Below are positions 1 through 13,485 of a stretch of 64,000 nt of DNA, one piece after another. Origin of the DNA: Fasciolopsis buskii (lineage: Eukaryota; Platyhelminthes; Trematoda; Plagiorchiida; Fasciolidae); the NCBI GenBank assembly GCA_008360955.1, contig LUCM01000778.1:44562-108561 (forward strand). The letters are read 5' to 3'. The notes below the pieces were generated by a model. That model was not told where the DNA came from and searched no databases. It was given only the letters and a program-made list of their open reading frames with translations. Position 1 is the stretch's first letter; each line of letters opens with the position of its first letter. Position numbers and translations under genes: made by a program.

Positions 1-5
1 TGCAC

Positions 6-700
6 TTATCGTAATGCCGAATTGGCATCAATACGACAGTGCACGAGGTTGCAAACCACAGCACAGATGTTCCTATTCTTCGAAGCAATTCCTAAGCAAG
101 GGCTTCCGAAAGGAGCAGCAGGATCAAGAATGTACGGATCTCGTGTGCAATGAAAATTCCTCATTTGTAGATGGTCGTGCAGCGGTGCATTGCTGATTTG
201 AAGGTGAGGCGATAGCCTCATTGGAAACCGCAGGAGGGCCAGCTGTCTACCGCCCTGAATATGAGGCATTACTTTCTGTCGAAACACCATTGAGCAGGGG
301 TATTTTACATAGTCCATCCATATAAAATTGGGCCTGGTGGTAATGCTTAGATCATTCAGCCCCATAGTGGCGTTCACAATGACCTCTCCCTGGTCATGTG
401 ATACCTTGAGGCATCCTATGCTTCGGGATAACGGCTGAGTTTTGCTAGTGTTTAGGAGCAACTTCCACCTGCCACCCTAATCTAGGAGGGCTCCATATTG
501 TTGCTGAAGTCTCATCTGCAAGCAGGCTTCACCACATTGACGGCATCGTCGAAGAAAAGACCTGGCGATCTCTTGGCTGAAGCCAGATTAATTACGAAGA
601 GCGGAAACTAAAGCTTCCCTTCACCGACATTTGCAGAACTCCGCTGCTCATGTCAGGCTTCGTTTAGCAACTATTCCCCACCCTGCCTAAAGTGTTCCGC
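6..700 (-). mobile_element. Degenerate LINE reverse-transcriptase remnant (CR1/Jockey-like)
   Basis: Read on the minus strand, this stretch resembles the palm region of a non-LTR reverse transcriptase. A decayed motif-B-like segment beginning SGV lies around 645-595. One frame away an FDDA tetrad at 553-542 aligns with the usual FADD catalytic box. About 100 bases further on is a segment ending GGRWKLLLNTSKTQ, which fits the post-catalytic motif D region (WxxxLNxxKTQ). The remaining 151-codon open frame (461-6) is the downstream part and runs towards the window edge. Stops and frame changes break the reading several times, so it is a fossil. The family assignment rests on motif shape only. 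Minus-strand frames from 757 to about 1,420 may be its upstream part, but I cannot recognise them. Confidence 0.45.
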
Positions 701-1429
701 TGGTAAGTGTTCTTCGCTAACTGGTTTGCTTGATCTTTGATAGGAGAAGCTGTGATTCACTGAACCAGACGCCTTTTTGAAACCAAAATCCTCACTGAAA
801 CCTGTGTGTCGTCATCCAACCTTCGGATAGCCTTATCCGAATGGAGAAGAGGTTGGTGTGACAGGATGTATTTTTTTAACCCTTGCCAACCTAGTGAGAG
901 CATTGAGTGCCATTGTGGGCTTTGGCAATGTGGTCGCAGACCAGCTTCACTACCCCGCACACAACGCCGGCGAGGTCCACTGACCTGAAGATTTCCATAA
1001 CTGATCTCGAGCTTCATTTTTTACAGCTATGGCCACTGCACTGCTGCAAAGCTTTGTTATTTCTCGCTGGTCCATGCCGACCTGGAGTAGCTTGCTCACC
1101 GGACAACAGATGTCCACTACTGGCTTGAAGAGAGCCGTAAAAAACCATTGGCCCCATCAATCTTTTTGTTCCACCCTTGCGGTTTCCCAGCACCATCCTC
1201 CTTCGATAGTAACGGGTCCTCAGAGAAATGCAGGTAGGTACCTTGAAACAACTTTCCGTGTCTCCTCTGTCAATCATGTGGATGCTACCGAAATACGTGG
1301 CAGGTGTGCCTATTTCGCTCTGGTCACTCGCAATGCCCTGGCCTCCCAGCAGCACCACTCTTAAACGAACTTTGTCTCTCCACGCAGGTGTAACACCTTC
1401 TCGGTTTTCACTTAGCACATTGTGCCAGA

Positions 1430-4400
1430 ATTAGCCCATGTCATCATTTTTACCTCGAATCAGCCTTACCATATTTCCCTAAGTTTCTGTTGCTGTGTCA
1501 AATTTCCATGATTTGGCTTTCCCATTGTTTTCGCCATCTAACGATCTTTGCGGTGGCTCTTTTTTCCAAGTTCCGTTGTCGTGCCCTCTTGCACCTCGAA
1601 GGCCAAAATCCATTCATGGGGACTGCTAAAATTCATTAATTATTCTCCACCTATCCTATATCTCACCCTCATCTGCCTTGTCCCAGGTTTACTTCACTGC
1701 TCTGAGTTCCGGTTTAGCCAATTCTATATTATTGACATTGCTCACCCATTTCGAAGCAACTCTGGTTGACGCAAGCAAAAAGTGGCTTTCGCTGGTACAA
1801 CTTTACTTTTGACTAACATTGGAGTTCAGTGATCTCACTTACCTGGTTTGTAATTGCAAGGTGTCGTATTGACTGATTTTGGCCAGGTCTGAACCCGGTA
1901 TCCTTACTTATGTGCCCATGAGACATACTCAAGGGCAACCAACCGAGAAACCCTTGCTCCGCCCCACCGATTGCGCACTTCCAAAATGCACAATTTGTTC
2001 TTGGAGGGATAAATTCCCCCAAATGGGAGCAGCCTCCTTAGCTATACTTGCAAGGATATGGGGACCATACACTCAAGGTAGGATGAATTTTGTAGTGGAA
2101 ATTCGTACAGTAAAGTCAAATATTTGCACGCTTTCGGTAAATTCCTCGGCCAGGGATTCAACATAGTTGTTTTGTTCTCTAATGGGGATGGCCACTGGAG
2201 CCCGTGACTATCGTTTTCTTTGTCTCGGTAATAAACGCTTCGTTATCTCGGCTTTCCCGGCATATGGTCCGCTTTTTTGTCTAGGTTCTGTTAATTTGGA
2301 ATATAGAGACATCTTTCTCAGCAGGACCGACAATATGCTCGAGCCACTTGAGCCTACTCCTGTTTAAATTATCTTAGAATATTGTTGACCCTTTCTTAAA
2401 CCAAGTAGCTATTCGTACCACTTGTTACCTGGTTCTCTGGCGGAATACCCGGAGAATTATTGCGTTCCTTTGCTGCCTTATCAGGCGGAGAGGTGACCTT
2501 TGACGACAGTTCCCCGGTTGCTCTTCACCCCTAGTTATTAATCCATGAGTCATCATAGGCCTCCAAATAGGTTTAAACACCTCATGATCTTACAGGTAAG
2601 TCTTCGATTGCCACCATCTTCGGCTAGGGAAACTGAGTTGCCGCCTTTAGACGGTCACCCGGCATTTCTGTAATGGCTTCCTTGGAACTTTTACGCGACG
2701 CGTCGCCAGTGACCAGTACCTGGGACTATCAGCCACCCCAGGGGTTATTATTCGAAATGTGGCAAGTGCCCCTTGGTTAAGCCAACTGCGAATTCAACCG
2801 TTATTAGCCATGCTATGCCCTCCCTGTCAAGGAAAGCAGACCTGTAACTTCCCAATCTGTCAAGCCGTTCCACTGCCACAGCAAGTGAAATTCCTCCCGT
2901 ACAGATATCAACCTCTTACTCGTCTGCGATCAAGTCCGCAGCTGGCCTTAAATCCCCGAATGAGCAACTCACGTCCCGAGCAGCGGTTTACCGTCATGAG
3001 TCCCACCAATCAGTTTCTTCGGAGGAGCGAATTTCAGATTGATTCTTTTCCCCATGCGTTCGCCAGCGTCTTGTACTTGATCCTGTGGCCTGCTTGTGAC
3101 GTTGCCTTGGTTTCTTTTTATACCTAATCTCCTGATGATTCTGGCCTGACAGCAGTAAAGGAAGCTTTGGCTAAATAGTCTTAACTGACTCCTTTTGCCA
3201 CATCAGCAGTAGTGCTCCAGTGAAGACTAGCCGCCACCGCATACGAACTGACGACGTCAACATTACCACTTTCGTAGGCTTGGCAAAAGTGATTGCACGG
3301 CCTTGAATCCTCCTCTCACCGCTCTTCACGTTTTCTTCGAAAGCAAGCAAGGGAACCTTCCTGCACCGACTGCATACCCATTCAACCCAGCTGTTTTTAA
3401 GTATAGTGGGTTAATGTCCGCCCCAATTCCTGAGCACTTTAAATGTGCCCATTTATTTGCGGACTTCAACAGCACTGCGCAGAACGACACGTTTACCGCA
3501 GCCCGTATTCCGGCAGCAGTGCAAAGTCCCTGGAATCTTCAGCAATCTGAATAAAAGCGGTAAATATTTTGTTTGAAACCAGCACTTCAATGATTTAAAA
3601 AAATCATTTGGGCTGGGCAAACTTTCAGTCTTGGTAGCAACGTCGGCCGGATGGATCTATTCTGGAAAGTGAGTCTTGAAACTACACACCCTAGACCATT
3701 CTAGACCAAGTTATGCACAGTGAAATAACTGAGGTAATCTCACTTTTTAATAAAGTCTTTGTCGCACGCAAAACAGTCAAAAGTAACAACCGAGGTGAAA
3801 CTCACGGCAATTCTGCGGACACTTCAGACCAGAAAAACACAGGTGCAGAAAAACTAACGTAATCCGTAGCTCGTCAATTGCGGCAAAACATGAAAAGCCA
3901 AACCTAATAATGAAGCTAACTTCCTGCCAGTTACATCGCATTCATCAATAAAAATACCGCCCGCAGTTTATTGCGCCTTAATCGCAAAATGAAGCATTCC
4001 TTACTTGGGGACCACAAGTTTCTTCTATGAAACAAAAATGTGAACCACCAGAAACGACTATGATATCGGCACAATTTCCCTTGGTTGTCAACCTAGTCCT
4101 CTCTGACCATTTGGTTTGACCGTGGGTGCCATCTATGATGTGTTTACAAAAGGGGTTGTGCTCATTAGTAGGAGTCAAAAAAACCACAAATTGTAACGGA
4201 CAAGTATTGATCATGCTACGCTATGCCGTGGAAGCCAGCCAACGGGACCAGGAGGCCGGAGAAAATCTTAAGGAAATCCGGAGAGTAATACAAAAAATCA
4301 GAGAAAACGTAGATGGAAGTGAAAATAGATTCCACAATAACCAGGAATACTTTTAAACAAGAATCCAAACAAGCCAGCATTTCTCAGAAGCGCCGAAAAG

Positions 4401-6330
4401 CTAATTCAAAATGAAATGGGAATGAGCGACGTAAAAACGAGCAAAGTAAGCCTTGATGACGGGATTGGAGATTGAAACTTGGGGAGGAGGAACTTCAGAA
4501 GGCGAGCCAAAGGGCTAGATAGTTTGTTCTCTCGGGCTATTGTAAATATTGCCGGGCATTCTCGAAGTTCAGCCCTGTCGTCCACATATAGTTAGTCCCC
4601 AACCTGCCATCACTACCAGTGACGCTTTTAGTAGCTATTAATCATGCCAAATCTGAAGAACCACAATAACATTTGTCCAAGGCCAAAGTATCGTAGAAAC
4701 TTTAGTTCCTGCACAGATCCAGATTCCAGCATAGTCGACTTGCGGGAACGGAGTTTTTCCACAGGTAGCGCCAATGTAACTGCTCAGAAATCTGCTCCAC
4801 GTGGTTTTACTAGGCATGCAGCAAAATACCACAAAAGGCCCTGGTGATTTACGAAGGTAACAAAGAATTACAACGTAGGTAGCTAAATAAGAAAAGCTCA
4901 AGTGGTTGGAGTGCTAAAGCCACCAGTTGGAGACCCGGAATGGGCCAGTTATTGTGTACACAGCCATTTAGAAAGACGTCTCAGAAAGTAAAAGAAGCGG
5001 CACCAGCAGTGTCCTATTCATGTCACTGAAGAGCAGTGATTCTCTTAATTCAGCTCAATCACTGAGTAGGCCATTGACTGCGGTGCATTTTGGATCCAAT
5101 TTCGGATCAAAGAGGTTGAACGATCTCAGCCACAACAATAGAATTAAATCACTAAACTGACAGTTCAAACACTATTCTTCATGGACTCCATCAGGGAAAC
5201 CGAGACCAAAACGAAGGTCGTATTGGAATAAAAAAAATTTATTATCAGGGTGCTGGGCGAATCCTTATGCCGAGAGGCACCACAACGAAATCCGCGCTCA
5301 AGTCATTAGCTCAACGCTTAAGCAAAACAATTCTCCATATCCGCACAAGGATAGATACCCTACAAGGAAAAATCGATCAATGATTCATAAGGTCTCACTT
5401 TCTCGGCGACAGGGATTGACATGGAGCTTTGAACTACCAAGATGGAAGGCAAGTGTTTTTGAAGAAGATGGCTGCGATTTATGTTGCAGGTGGCAAGGCT
5501 GAAGACTTAAAAAGGGTCTGTCATCGAATAACCAAAGAAGTTGCACTTCTAAGCGGGAGGCGCTGTCGCGGTTGTTGTGGCACAACAGGGACTACGAGGC
5601 GTAGGCACCAAGCCTGAATGTGACTTTGGAAACGGGATTTACAGACGAACCTCAGAAGTAGAAGGGAGCGACCTCGGGAAATTTAACGGTAGGGCTGACT
5701 AACATAGGAGCTGGCCATCGCAAGGACAGTTAAAAATACCTGAAGCCATTTTAAATGTCTTGGCCAAATTGGCCATGGAAGCGCCCGTGGGATGAGTATG
5801 CATAATGATTTCGCCCCGGCTCAGGCCAATGCGGAGTTCCTCCAGAAACACCTAAAACACTTAGCCTGACGCATTGCAAAAGATTGCCACCTATCGCGAG
5901 GGAGCTGGGTATTATTCCAATGGAATAGATGGACGTCTTGCGCTGCAATTTCCCCCTGGTGCGACAAACTCTTGAAGACCGAAAGTCATAAACGTTGGGA
6001 GGTACACACTCAGACATTCTATGGTCATTTGCCTGAACGCAAACTGGACTGCTAGATGGGCTGAACGGAAGATCACTAGGAGAGACAGAGTTGCCAAAGC
6101 TAAGAGAATTAATTAAATTATTCTCAATCAACAGGGAGGGCAGGATGACCAACACGGTGAACAAGTCAAGCAGCCTGCCGTCAATGTTGCTGATGTCTTT
6201 ACAAATGCTCGCTCCAACCACATCAATCAAACACCTAAGTGACAATCAAACGGCCGTGAAATGACGTCTTTAAGAGAAAAAACTCCTGCCTTATAAACTT
6301 TCTAACTTATTTGGTGAGGCAGCTAGAAGG
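1430..6330. other. Unassigned stretch, no recognised gene
   Basis: No recognised gene or repeat was found here. The longest open frame is a 122-codon plus-strand frame at 2,759-3,127 with no convincing start or domain. A 164-codon minus-strand frame at 5,751-6,245 is probably chance, because the opposite strand leads into the LINE remnant at 6.35 kb. The upstream half of that LINE may occupy part of 5.3-6.3 kb in a form too decayed to read. Confidence 0.5.
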
Positions 6331-6339
6331 TTGGTTGCG

Positions 6340-6640
6340 GTCAAGGAGGTGGAGATCTGTCGCTTTGACTTCCAAGAAGCATTCGATTACTTCAATGTGG
6401 GTTGTTTGTACAAAAGTTGAAGGGCGAGTATAGCTACTGGGTTGAAGAGGTAGCTAGGGGCCCATACACATTATCGTCCCTTCCAGGTTTCGGTAGGCGA
6501 TAAAAATTAAGGGGTGCCAGATGCCAACCGCTTGCTACGACTTGGCTTCATGCTGCGACCAATGCTGTCCTTGATCGATGTCAACGCTCTACGGGTAAAA
6601 ACCATATCTTCCCAAGTCATGTTAGCGTTGCCCAGGTCCT
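6340..6640 (+). mobile_element. Degenerate LINE RT fragment (CR1-like)
   Basis: A short plus-strand segment keeps the motif-A shape of a non-LTR reverse transcriptase. The reading VEICRFDFQEAFDYFNV has the usual D-F-x-x-A-F-D spacing, with the catalytic Asp codon at 6,367-6,369. About 170 bases later a reading with PMLSLIDVNAL aligns with the motif-B tail (GPxLFLxYxNDL) of CR1-type enzymes. The two lie in different frames with stops between them, so the element is dead. Its ends cannot be drawn: decay is heavy and no target-site duplication or 3' tail is visible. Confidence 0.5.
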
Positions 6641-6649
6641 GAGGAGACA

Positions 6650-7790
6650 GAAGTTTCGCAGATCCAGGAATCAATCATAATCTCCTGACGAACGGTTGCC
6701 TGGAGTCTACCGCTAAATGTGGCTAAATGCTCACAAGCAAACCAGGCAGTGCTCACAGGCAACAGCCGAATCAAACTGAGCCTTGTGGCAGCTGACGTAG
6801 AGAAACCGTGTGGTTATGTTACTCCCGTACAAAGTGTCTATCCACCCACAAGTACAATAGCCTGTCCAAATTCTGGTTTTGGAACAAGTCAGGTGCGCTG
6901 AAGCTTTCAAAAATGAGATTCACTAGAAGGTTCGTTGGTGTGAGATGACCCATATACCACGGCAGGTTCTTGGCACTGTGGCTGTTGTCTCCCAGGTGCG
7001 GACTGCAAAGAGGCGACCTGTTGTGACCAGTGAGAGAACTGTGAAATACGGGCGGGCTGACACCTCGTGTCGAAAAGACTGCCCTCCTAGTCCACTGGAA
7101 CCAACGATATAAAAGATCAACAAGCTCACCCGAGGTAGATCCTTTGAGTGCAAATGGACCAAGCTCCATGCACGTGTTGCAGGCAAAAATTTCACAATCT
7201 CCATAAAAAGCGTAACGTCGTGTGATCATTTTTTTCGGACTGCCAGTGAACCGGGTAAAAGCAGTTAATTATCACGATTCACAGAAAGTCTGTTCACTTA
7301 CTTCACGTGACCCTTAGTTCGACCATAAATTTATTATTTTCCGATTAATGAGGGCTACATCTGAACTTTTACATGAGAACTGAGCCTACTGATGACGGAG
7401 CTACATATAATCAAAATTTTGATCTTAACGAATTTCTCAGATAGTATTTTTGATGTTTCATCCGAAAAAGCTAAAAGAAGGAAAACGGAATCTAGTAAGT
7501 AGAAGCACAGCAAGACCATCTACTTTAATAAGCAAGAAGCTAGAGTACGGTTGCCAATTTCCTACAATCTTACTCTTCATTGTGATCTGATCTGCCAAAC
7601 TCGAGCAGAATTCCGGCAAACGCATCAGCCATCGTCAGCTTTACACAATAAAATCCAACAAGACAGCTCACAGCTTGTTTGCAGCACCAACACTGGTGGC
7701 ATGTAAGTTAGGACGTTTTCAGCGTCCTTTGGTAGAAGCACAGTCTGTGACTTCATGCTGCTTACGACACGTGCACACGAAATCAAAAAA
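6650..7790. other. Unassigned stretch
   Basis: No gene or repeat was recognised. Minus-strand frames at 6,819-7,229 (136 codons) and 6,923-7,204 overlap each other and show no domain. Part of the right half may be the 5' region of the CR1-like LINE that follows. Confidence 0.4.
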
Positions 7791-7799
7791 GGCAGGAGA

Positions 7800-9640
7800 T
7801 TCTAGCTCCTGGGTCGCCCAACCCAGTTCGGAAGACTACCCATATTTTCAAAGCTCGCTCGCAACCCAAACCCTCAACTATTTCGAACGTCATAATATTT
7901 AATAGCTCACGCATTGAGTCCCCTGTAGACATCGCAGAAGCATTTAATACATATTTCTCTTCTACTCTAATTGATGACAATCGGACACACTCTGAAATCC
8001 ACCCCATGTTAACTTCGGTTAGATTTTCCTCCATCTCGTTCGACGTTGCTGGATTCACCAATGTGATGAAATATGCCAGGCCATCCCACAGGCCTAGCCA
8101 TGATGGCATCCCACCAGTCCTATTTCGCACCGCTGGCCCAGATCTTCCACTGCTTCTTTTAAATCTGTTCTCGCTCTCCATGTCTGGCGCTACATTTCCG
8201 TCACAATGGAAAACATCCATTATTGTTCCACATCACAAAAAGGGTTCCATGCATGAACCTGAAATATTTCGCCCCATTAACCACACTCCAGTCCTATCCA
8301 GGCTTATGGAAAAGATTGTTAAAGAACAACTGGTTAATTTCCTTACTACTCACAACTTTATCAACCCCTCCCAACACGGCTTCCTGAGGGGCCGATCCTG
8401 TCTCACCTGTCAGTTTGACTTCTTGAACTTGGTTACCCAGAGTTCTGATTCCCACCGCTCGATGCTCATAATCTTTTTAGACATGCCAAAAGCGTTTGAC
8501 CGCGTTTCCCACTCCCGACTTCTGGCCAAAATTGGGACTTATGGAATAAGAAATCCCCTCTTATCTTGGCTATCATCCTACCTTTCCGATCGCTATCAGG
8601 TAGTCAATATTAACGGTTATTTTTCCCAGCCCTCTGCTATTACCAGTGGGGTCATTCAGGGGAGCGTTCTAGGTCCCCTCCTGTTCCTGCTATACATTAA
8701 TGATGTCTTTAAAGTTATTCGTCATGGCACACCATTCCTGTTTGCCGATGACACTAAAATAGTCTACTCTTTTGAGGCTGCTTCATTTGGATCCACTCTT
8801 GCACTTATCAATGAAGATCTAGAGTCTCTTGATAACTGGTGTTCCAATTGGCTTATGAAGCTCTGTGCTGACAAAAGTTCTCCGATAACATAAATACCAT
8901 GTTCCTACGGGCGCCCTCTCTATAAACGGCATGCCAAGTCTTGTATCACGCACAGTTAAGGATTTAGGGTTACAATACTCCTGCTCTTTCAACTTCCACG
9001 AGCAGGCTCACCATCAGACCGCTATGGCTAAGAGAACCGCCACAATTGTCTTAAGGGCATTCCGCACTCAAGACTGCAGAATCATCACCTTCAAGTCCCA
9101 TGCTATGCCCCACCTGGAGTACTGCCCGATTATCTTTACGCATACGCGTGAAGTCGATCGAATTGCAATGGAGAATGTGCGGCGTATATTCACTAGAAAT
9201 CTCCTAGGTACTTCGTCTAGCTTAAACTGCAGGGCCATATGCGAGCTGCTTGGACTTGAACCATCGTGGCTTCGTCCAGTCAAATTAAACCTTGAATTTC
9301 TCTTTAATCTTTGCCATAATAATGTCCACTCTAATACAAATGTCACACGCGACGCTGATAGTCCCCTTATCCACTTCGTAGTAGATACTACTCGTTAAGA
9401 ATACCCCTGACTCGACTATCGATCAGGGCCAAATTCTTCACAGTTGCCTACTCTAAATTGTGGAACAAACTCCCTACTTCCCTGCGGTCGTGCCCAAATT
9501 TAGCCCAATTCATAGCCCAGCTGGCAAAATTACTAAATGTCCAGTTCTTAATTAACCTGACACGAGCTAACATTGGACTAGACGAGGCTTACAAACATGA
9601 GATAGAATTTTAGTTCGTGACCGAATCTTTGCTGAGATCA
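7800..9640 (+). mobile_element. CR1-like non-LTR retrotransposon, RT half preserved
   Basis: This is the best preserved LINE of the left third. A 295-codon frame (8,006-8,893) covers most of the reverse transcriptase. It has a GIPPVLF start-of-fingers segment, a fingers region with NHTPVLSRLMEKIV, a QHGFLRGRSC block, motif A as FLDMPKAFDRVSH (catalytic Asp codon 8,480-8,482), motif B as SGVIQGSVLGPLLFLLYIND and motif C as FADD (8,741-8,752). The frame then breaks after KLCADKSS and resumes in a second frame (8,931-9,398) with the CR1 thumb and C-terminal region (KDLGLQYS, MPHLEYCPI, RRIFTRNLLG). Decayed C-terminal sequence continues to about 9,640. Sequence upstream from about 7,800 reads as the linker (SPVDIAEAFNTYFSSTL). 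No endonuclease domain is recognisable, so the copy is probably 5'-truncated. It needs at least one frameshift to read through and is therefore inactive. Confidence 0.9.
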
Positions 9641-11049
9641 ACATCAGGGATTCGGCTTCACCTCTAACTTCCTCACTTTATCACACGTCCCCGCTAACGC
9701 ACTTTTCGACTTTCCTTGTAGTGATGTACCCTCTTCACCAGTGGCTCGAGCAACTAACTCTCGAAGTTCTCCCAGTGTGGGCTGACGAAAATGTCAACGT
9801 ACTTATTGTTGGGTCCATGCTCTCACCACATCCTGTGATTTTATGCACCAGCTCTTCATGTCATCTTATCCCATTTACTGGCTTGGCAGGGCCAAATAGG
9901 TCGTTCTTAGTAGCCCCTAACCTTCAACTACGCCTGAAACTGCTAACATAGCTCACTCCAATTACCACATTTTGCGGAATAGATGCACTAAGTTGCAGGT
10001 ATTTTGCCGCGATCCAATAACCACCATAACCCCAAGCTGGCACCCAAGCCAGACTACTTTTCTGTTGCGTTTCAGATCTCGCATCCGCAGCAAACGCGCT
10101 GGTAACGCGTTCGTCCTCGTACTGGCGATTCCGAATCTGCTACCGTATCATACCTGTTAGCTAAAACTGGCGCTCGAGTTCTGGCCCGGTCAACGGTAAC
10201 TACGCGGATTGTCGCACTGGATATCTCAACTCGCATTTCTGAGATCGATTAAAATCGCGATTGCTGCTGTCTCCGGAACAGCTTACGCGCCTCATATCCC
10301 CCACCCGTACTGCTGACTAAGATCAAAAGATGCGACAATGCAAATGACAGCATAGACGACATTCTTGGCTATTGTATTTAAGGAGTGTTCATACACACAA
10401 CCTCCCTTATCTGACGAGCCTCTCGGTACAGCTCAACACCATCCGCATGTAGATATTATCAATATCCTTGGAGTTCCGTATCCAAAGCTTCACAAATTTC
10501 CTACAGATACTTTGAGACAATCTTTTTCCACTTTTTTTGCCCTTTGTCGTCAGCTGCGTATCTCATCCAATTTGCCTGACGTTCCGCCTGGTTTTCACCA
10601 CTTCTATCCAAGTACCGCATTACCACTGCTTGTCGTCTCTTCAGCTTCACGTTTCCGTCCATTACGCAACGCTTCCGGCGTTTGGTGTCTCTAGCCATAT
10701 ATCAATATCCATCGTCGGGCTCCGTCCATGTTGGGCCAGCAATGAGCACATTTAGTGCACCTAAACACGAAATGACTCGTTGTTCGCTACTCGCAAACAG
10801 TCCCAGTAAACTATTTCTCGGTCTTAAAAATTGAGTTTTCTGCTTTTTGCTTTCCACTGGCATACTTTTAATTCCCCTATTGCTTTGCAGCATCTCATTT
10901 AACCTTTCACTGAGCTTCTGCAATAACTCATTATTGCTCCCACCATCTTATCCCATTCCACTTCTATCATCTACATTTCCTGTGCATCAGCCTTGTAAAA
11001 ATTTGATCTTGCCATGCGCATGCCTCTCGCAAATCGGGAAATACACAGT
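9641..11049. other. Unassigned stretch
   Basis: No recognised gene was found. Two consecutive minus-strand open frames (10,923-10,702 and 10,698-10,501) are lysine- and glutamate-rich and in places coding-like, but I recognise no domain and no clear splice sites, so I do not call them. Confidence 0.4.
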
Positions 11050-11071
11050 ATTATTATTATTATTATTATTA
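11050..11071. repeat. (ATT)7 microsatellite
   Basis: Seven uninterrupted ATT units. It may be a LINE 3' tail, but no readable element is attached. Confidence 0.9.
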
Positions 11072-11127
11072 AATTCTTGGGTATCGTAACTGAATTCTTC
11101 AATGTATTTGACGACGCACTTAAGTCT

Positions 11128-12116
11128 TCATTGTTGGTTTCCAGCCACTGTTCTAACTGAAACAGTGGGGTGCAAAGTTTTGCCTTCATATTTCTTTACG
11201 AGACGTGCAGTTTCAATAACCAATACCGCGTGATGCAGCTTGAAACTGTAAAAAACAATTCGTTCCTTGTTTTTAGGCGAACCTGACATATTTGTCCCTA
11301 CATGGCACGGCCTCGGATTTCGGCCGTCAAAGTGTACAGGTTGTGCACCTGAAAACAATAGAAAGGGATGAATTAACGTGAGCCTAAGTTCATGTTTCGC
11401 ACCAGGCAAAATTAACAATTATCCAAAGGAGCAATAGTAATACTCGGAAGATGGAAGAGAAAGCCAATGCGGTCGAATTCCCACTGAACATAAGTGGCTA
11501 CAAGGTTCAAGCAAGCGACAAGATCGATACTCTTTGACTGGTTTTCCGTGACTAACAATTGTTTATGTGGCCTGCCGCCGGAATTGCAAAGGTATCAGCG
11601 CAATATGCCCAGTTGAGATCCCTAACCATTATACGGAATAGAGGTCAAAATGCCTGTTTTCGCTGGTCTGCGATCCATGCATTATTACTGCAGATGTGAA
11701 AATCAGTCTGAACCAAAAGAAACCGCGAGAAATCGCAATAACTATGACGTGGGACTGGGAAAGATCGCAACGACATTAGTGCCATACTAATTATTTTTTT
11801 GGGCGCTAGGCAAAGGGAAGAACACATGTCCAATCAATCTGAGTTTACCTAGTACCGGTTGAACTAGAAAATTGAGGATGATTATTTCGTTAGGTCCAGG
11901 TTGATGTCCATCTCCTTCTTGAAAATGGATTTTTGCTGATATTTCGATACCCTCAAAGGTGTGTTCTACCAGGACATTGCCGTATGGGTCAGAAAGCTGG
12001 CCTTCAGGAATTCCAAGACCTAGGTTTAATAACCTTGCCAGAATATCCCGGTATTCGCGAAGAACACCGTTGGGCAATATGATGCCCCAAGAAAACAGAT
12101 AAGAACAGCAAAGCAT
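11128..12116 (-). CDS. Candidate two-exon host gene of unknown function
   Basis: Two minus-strand open frames fit together across one intron. The upstream one runs from an ATG at 12,116-12,114 through about 89 codons (GIILPNGVLREYRDILARLL, then SDPYGNVLVEHTFEG) to a possible donor CTAG|gtaaac at 11,849/11,848. The downstream one begins at 11,348 after a strong polypyrimidine tract and acceptor (ctattgttttcag) and runs 73 codons to a TGA at 11,130-11,128. The phases match: the split codon is G|GT, so the joined frame stays open and gives about 163 residues. The intron would be 500 nt. Composition looks protein-like and unlike the neighbouring LINE debris. I do not recognise the family, and further 5' exons are possible because the frame is open above the ATG. 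The N-terminus (MLCCSYLFSWGII) is hydrophobic and could be a signal or anchor. The splice match is seen; that this is a gene is inference. Confidence 0.35.
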
Positions 12117-12119
12117 CAA

Positions 12120-13480
12120 AATAGATCGCCCCTGATGAGTCTCTTATCAGACGGTAAGACGAGGATCTGTGATAAACATAGGGTTATGGTGCGTAAAGTA
12201 GTCTCAAATGATTTCTTCATAATCCTCTTGACCCCTTCCAACGCCCTCCAAACTATAACCGCCTAATGCGTATCTTCTGCTTCTCGCATTCCAGCCAATC
12301 CCGGAAGAACATAACTTCTGTTGTCAGGAGGTTGCCAAGTGAGGCAATTGTTGTTCAGAACACAAAATATATTTTACTGAACGTTTGGTGGGAGGGGAAG
12401 AAAATGTGCTATCTCAACAACAGCCTAATACTTTTTGACCAACAGCCGCAATCAAGGTTTAAGTTCAGTTGATGAAGAATATGGGTTGACTTGCTTTGTC
12501 AAGGGTCATACTGAAGCATCCACGGTAATCCACGGGATTCCACAATTTTCAGGCCAATGCTTTGTTCTGTCCACGGCTGACCGCAAAAGCTGCAGACCGG
12601 GGGTCCAGGATGTCTACGTGTCTACACATACAACAGTGATGCCTGTAGAGATCTGGGAATGGCCATTAGAGTAAGCCAACATAAGAGGAGTCCTTAGCTG
12701 ATGTTCCTTGCGCATTAACGAGTTAAGAATGGTACGGCTTACCTAGAATTACCAGAATTCATGTTGTCGGGTGCTACGAGACTGTTCACCAGAATAATTC
12801 AAGATTCTCCCATAAGGCGGCCGTTATAATAAATGATGCCCTGGGATGATCCGTGGTAGAGCAGTAGCCCAATTTCAGAAATCACTCGGCCACAGAGTTT
12901 AGCAAAGCGACTCCTATAACCTCAGGCGATGACCCTTGAATCACGCACCTCAGCGAACTTAAAAAGATCCGTGGCGCCTGTGCCATTCAGTTTATCTGAA
13001 ACCTCAAATCTTCCTGTCGTGCTCAACTGTTCGCCCACGTTCTATGGAGCAGAGGACCGGACTCAGAAGTCACCTCACACTGCCGTTTCTTGGCCACCGC
13101 CCACTATTCCCGCTGTTTGCCGTCGGCCGTTCTCTACGCACAGTGCATCGTTACGATATTATGGGGACCATGAATGCGCACAGCATTAAAGAGGAGGCGG
13201 CACCAGCACTTTGTCGAGTGGTACAAGCACCCAGTTGTTTTGTACCTCACTGTAATACATGGTCTGCATCGTGCTCCTTTATTCATTTTGGTTGCCATCC
13301 AAATTTACATGAAATTTAGTAACGGTGAACATATTCTAACAAATGACATGCAACCCTACGCTCGATTTCTGACGCCATCTGCAATTGCAGTCAGTGGATG
13401 ACACTTTTCAAGCATCCGCGGTGAATCATATCTCGATGACCACCGATTAATTGCTTTTTTATCTCTCGATATATCCATTC
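12120..13480. other. Unassigned stretch
   Basis: No gene or repeat was recognised. Short plus-strand frames (12,266-12,472, 12,435-12,674, 12,929-13,401) overlap in different phases and show no domain. Confidence 0.4.
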
Positions 13481-13485
13481 TGCTA

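Noticed and set aside
5751..6245. 164-codon minus-strand ORF
   Set aside because: No domain, start context or splice signals, and it faces a plus-strand LINE remnant immediately downstream. Treated as chance.
7783..8220. 145-codon minus-strand ORF
   Set aside because: It is the reverse shadow of the CR1-like linker and RT N-terminus, which has recognisable motifs on the plus strand.
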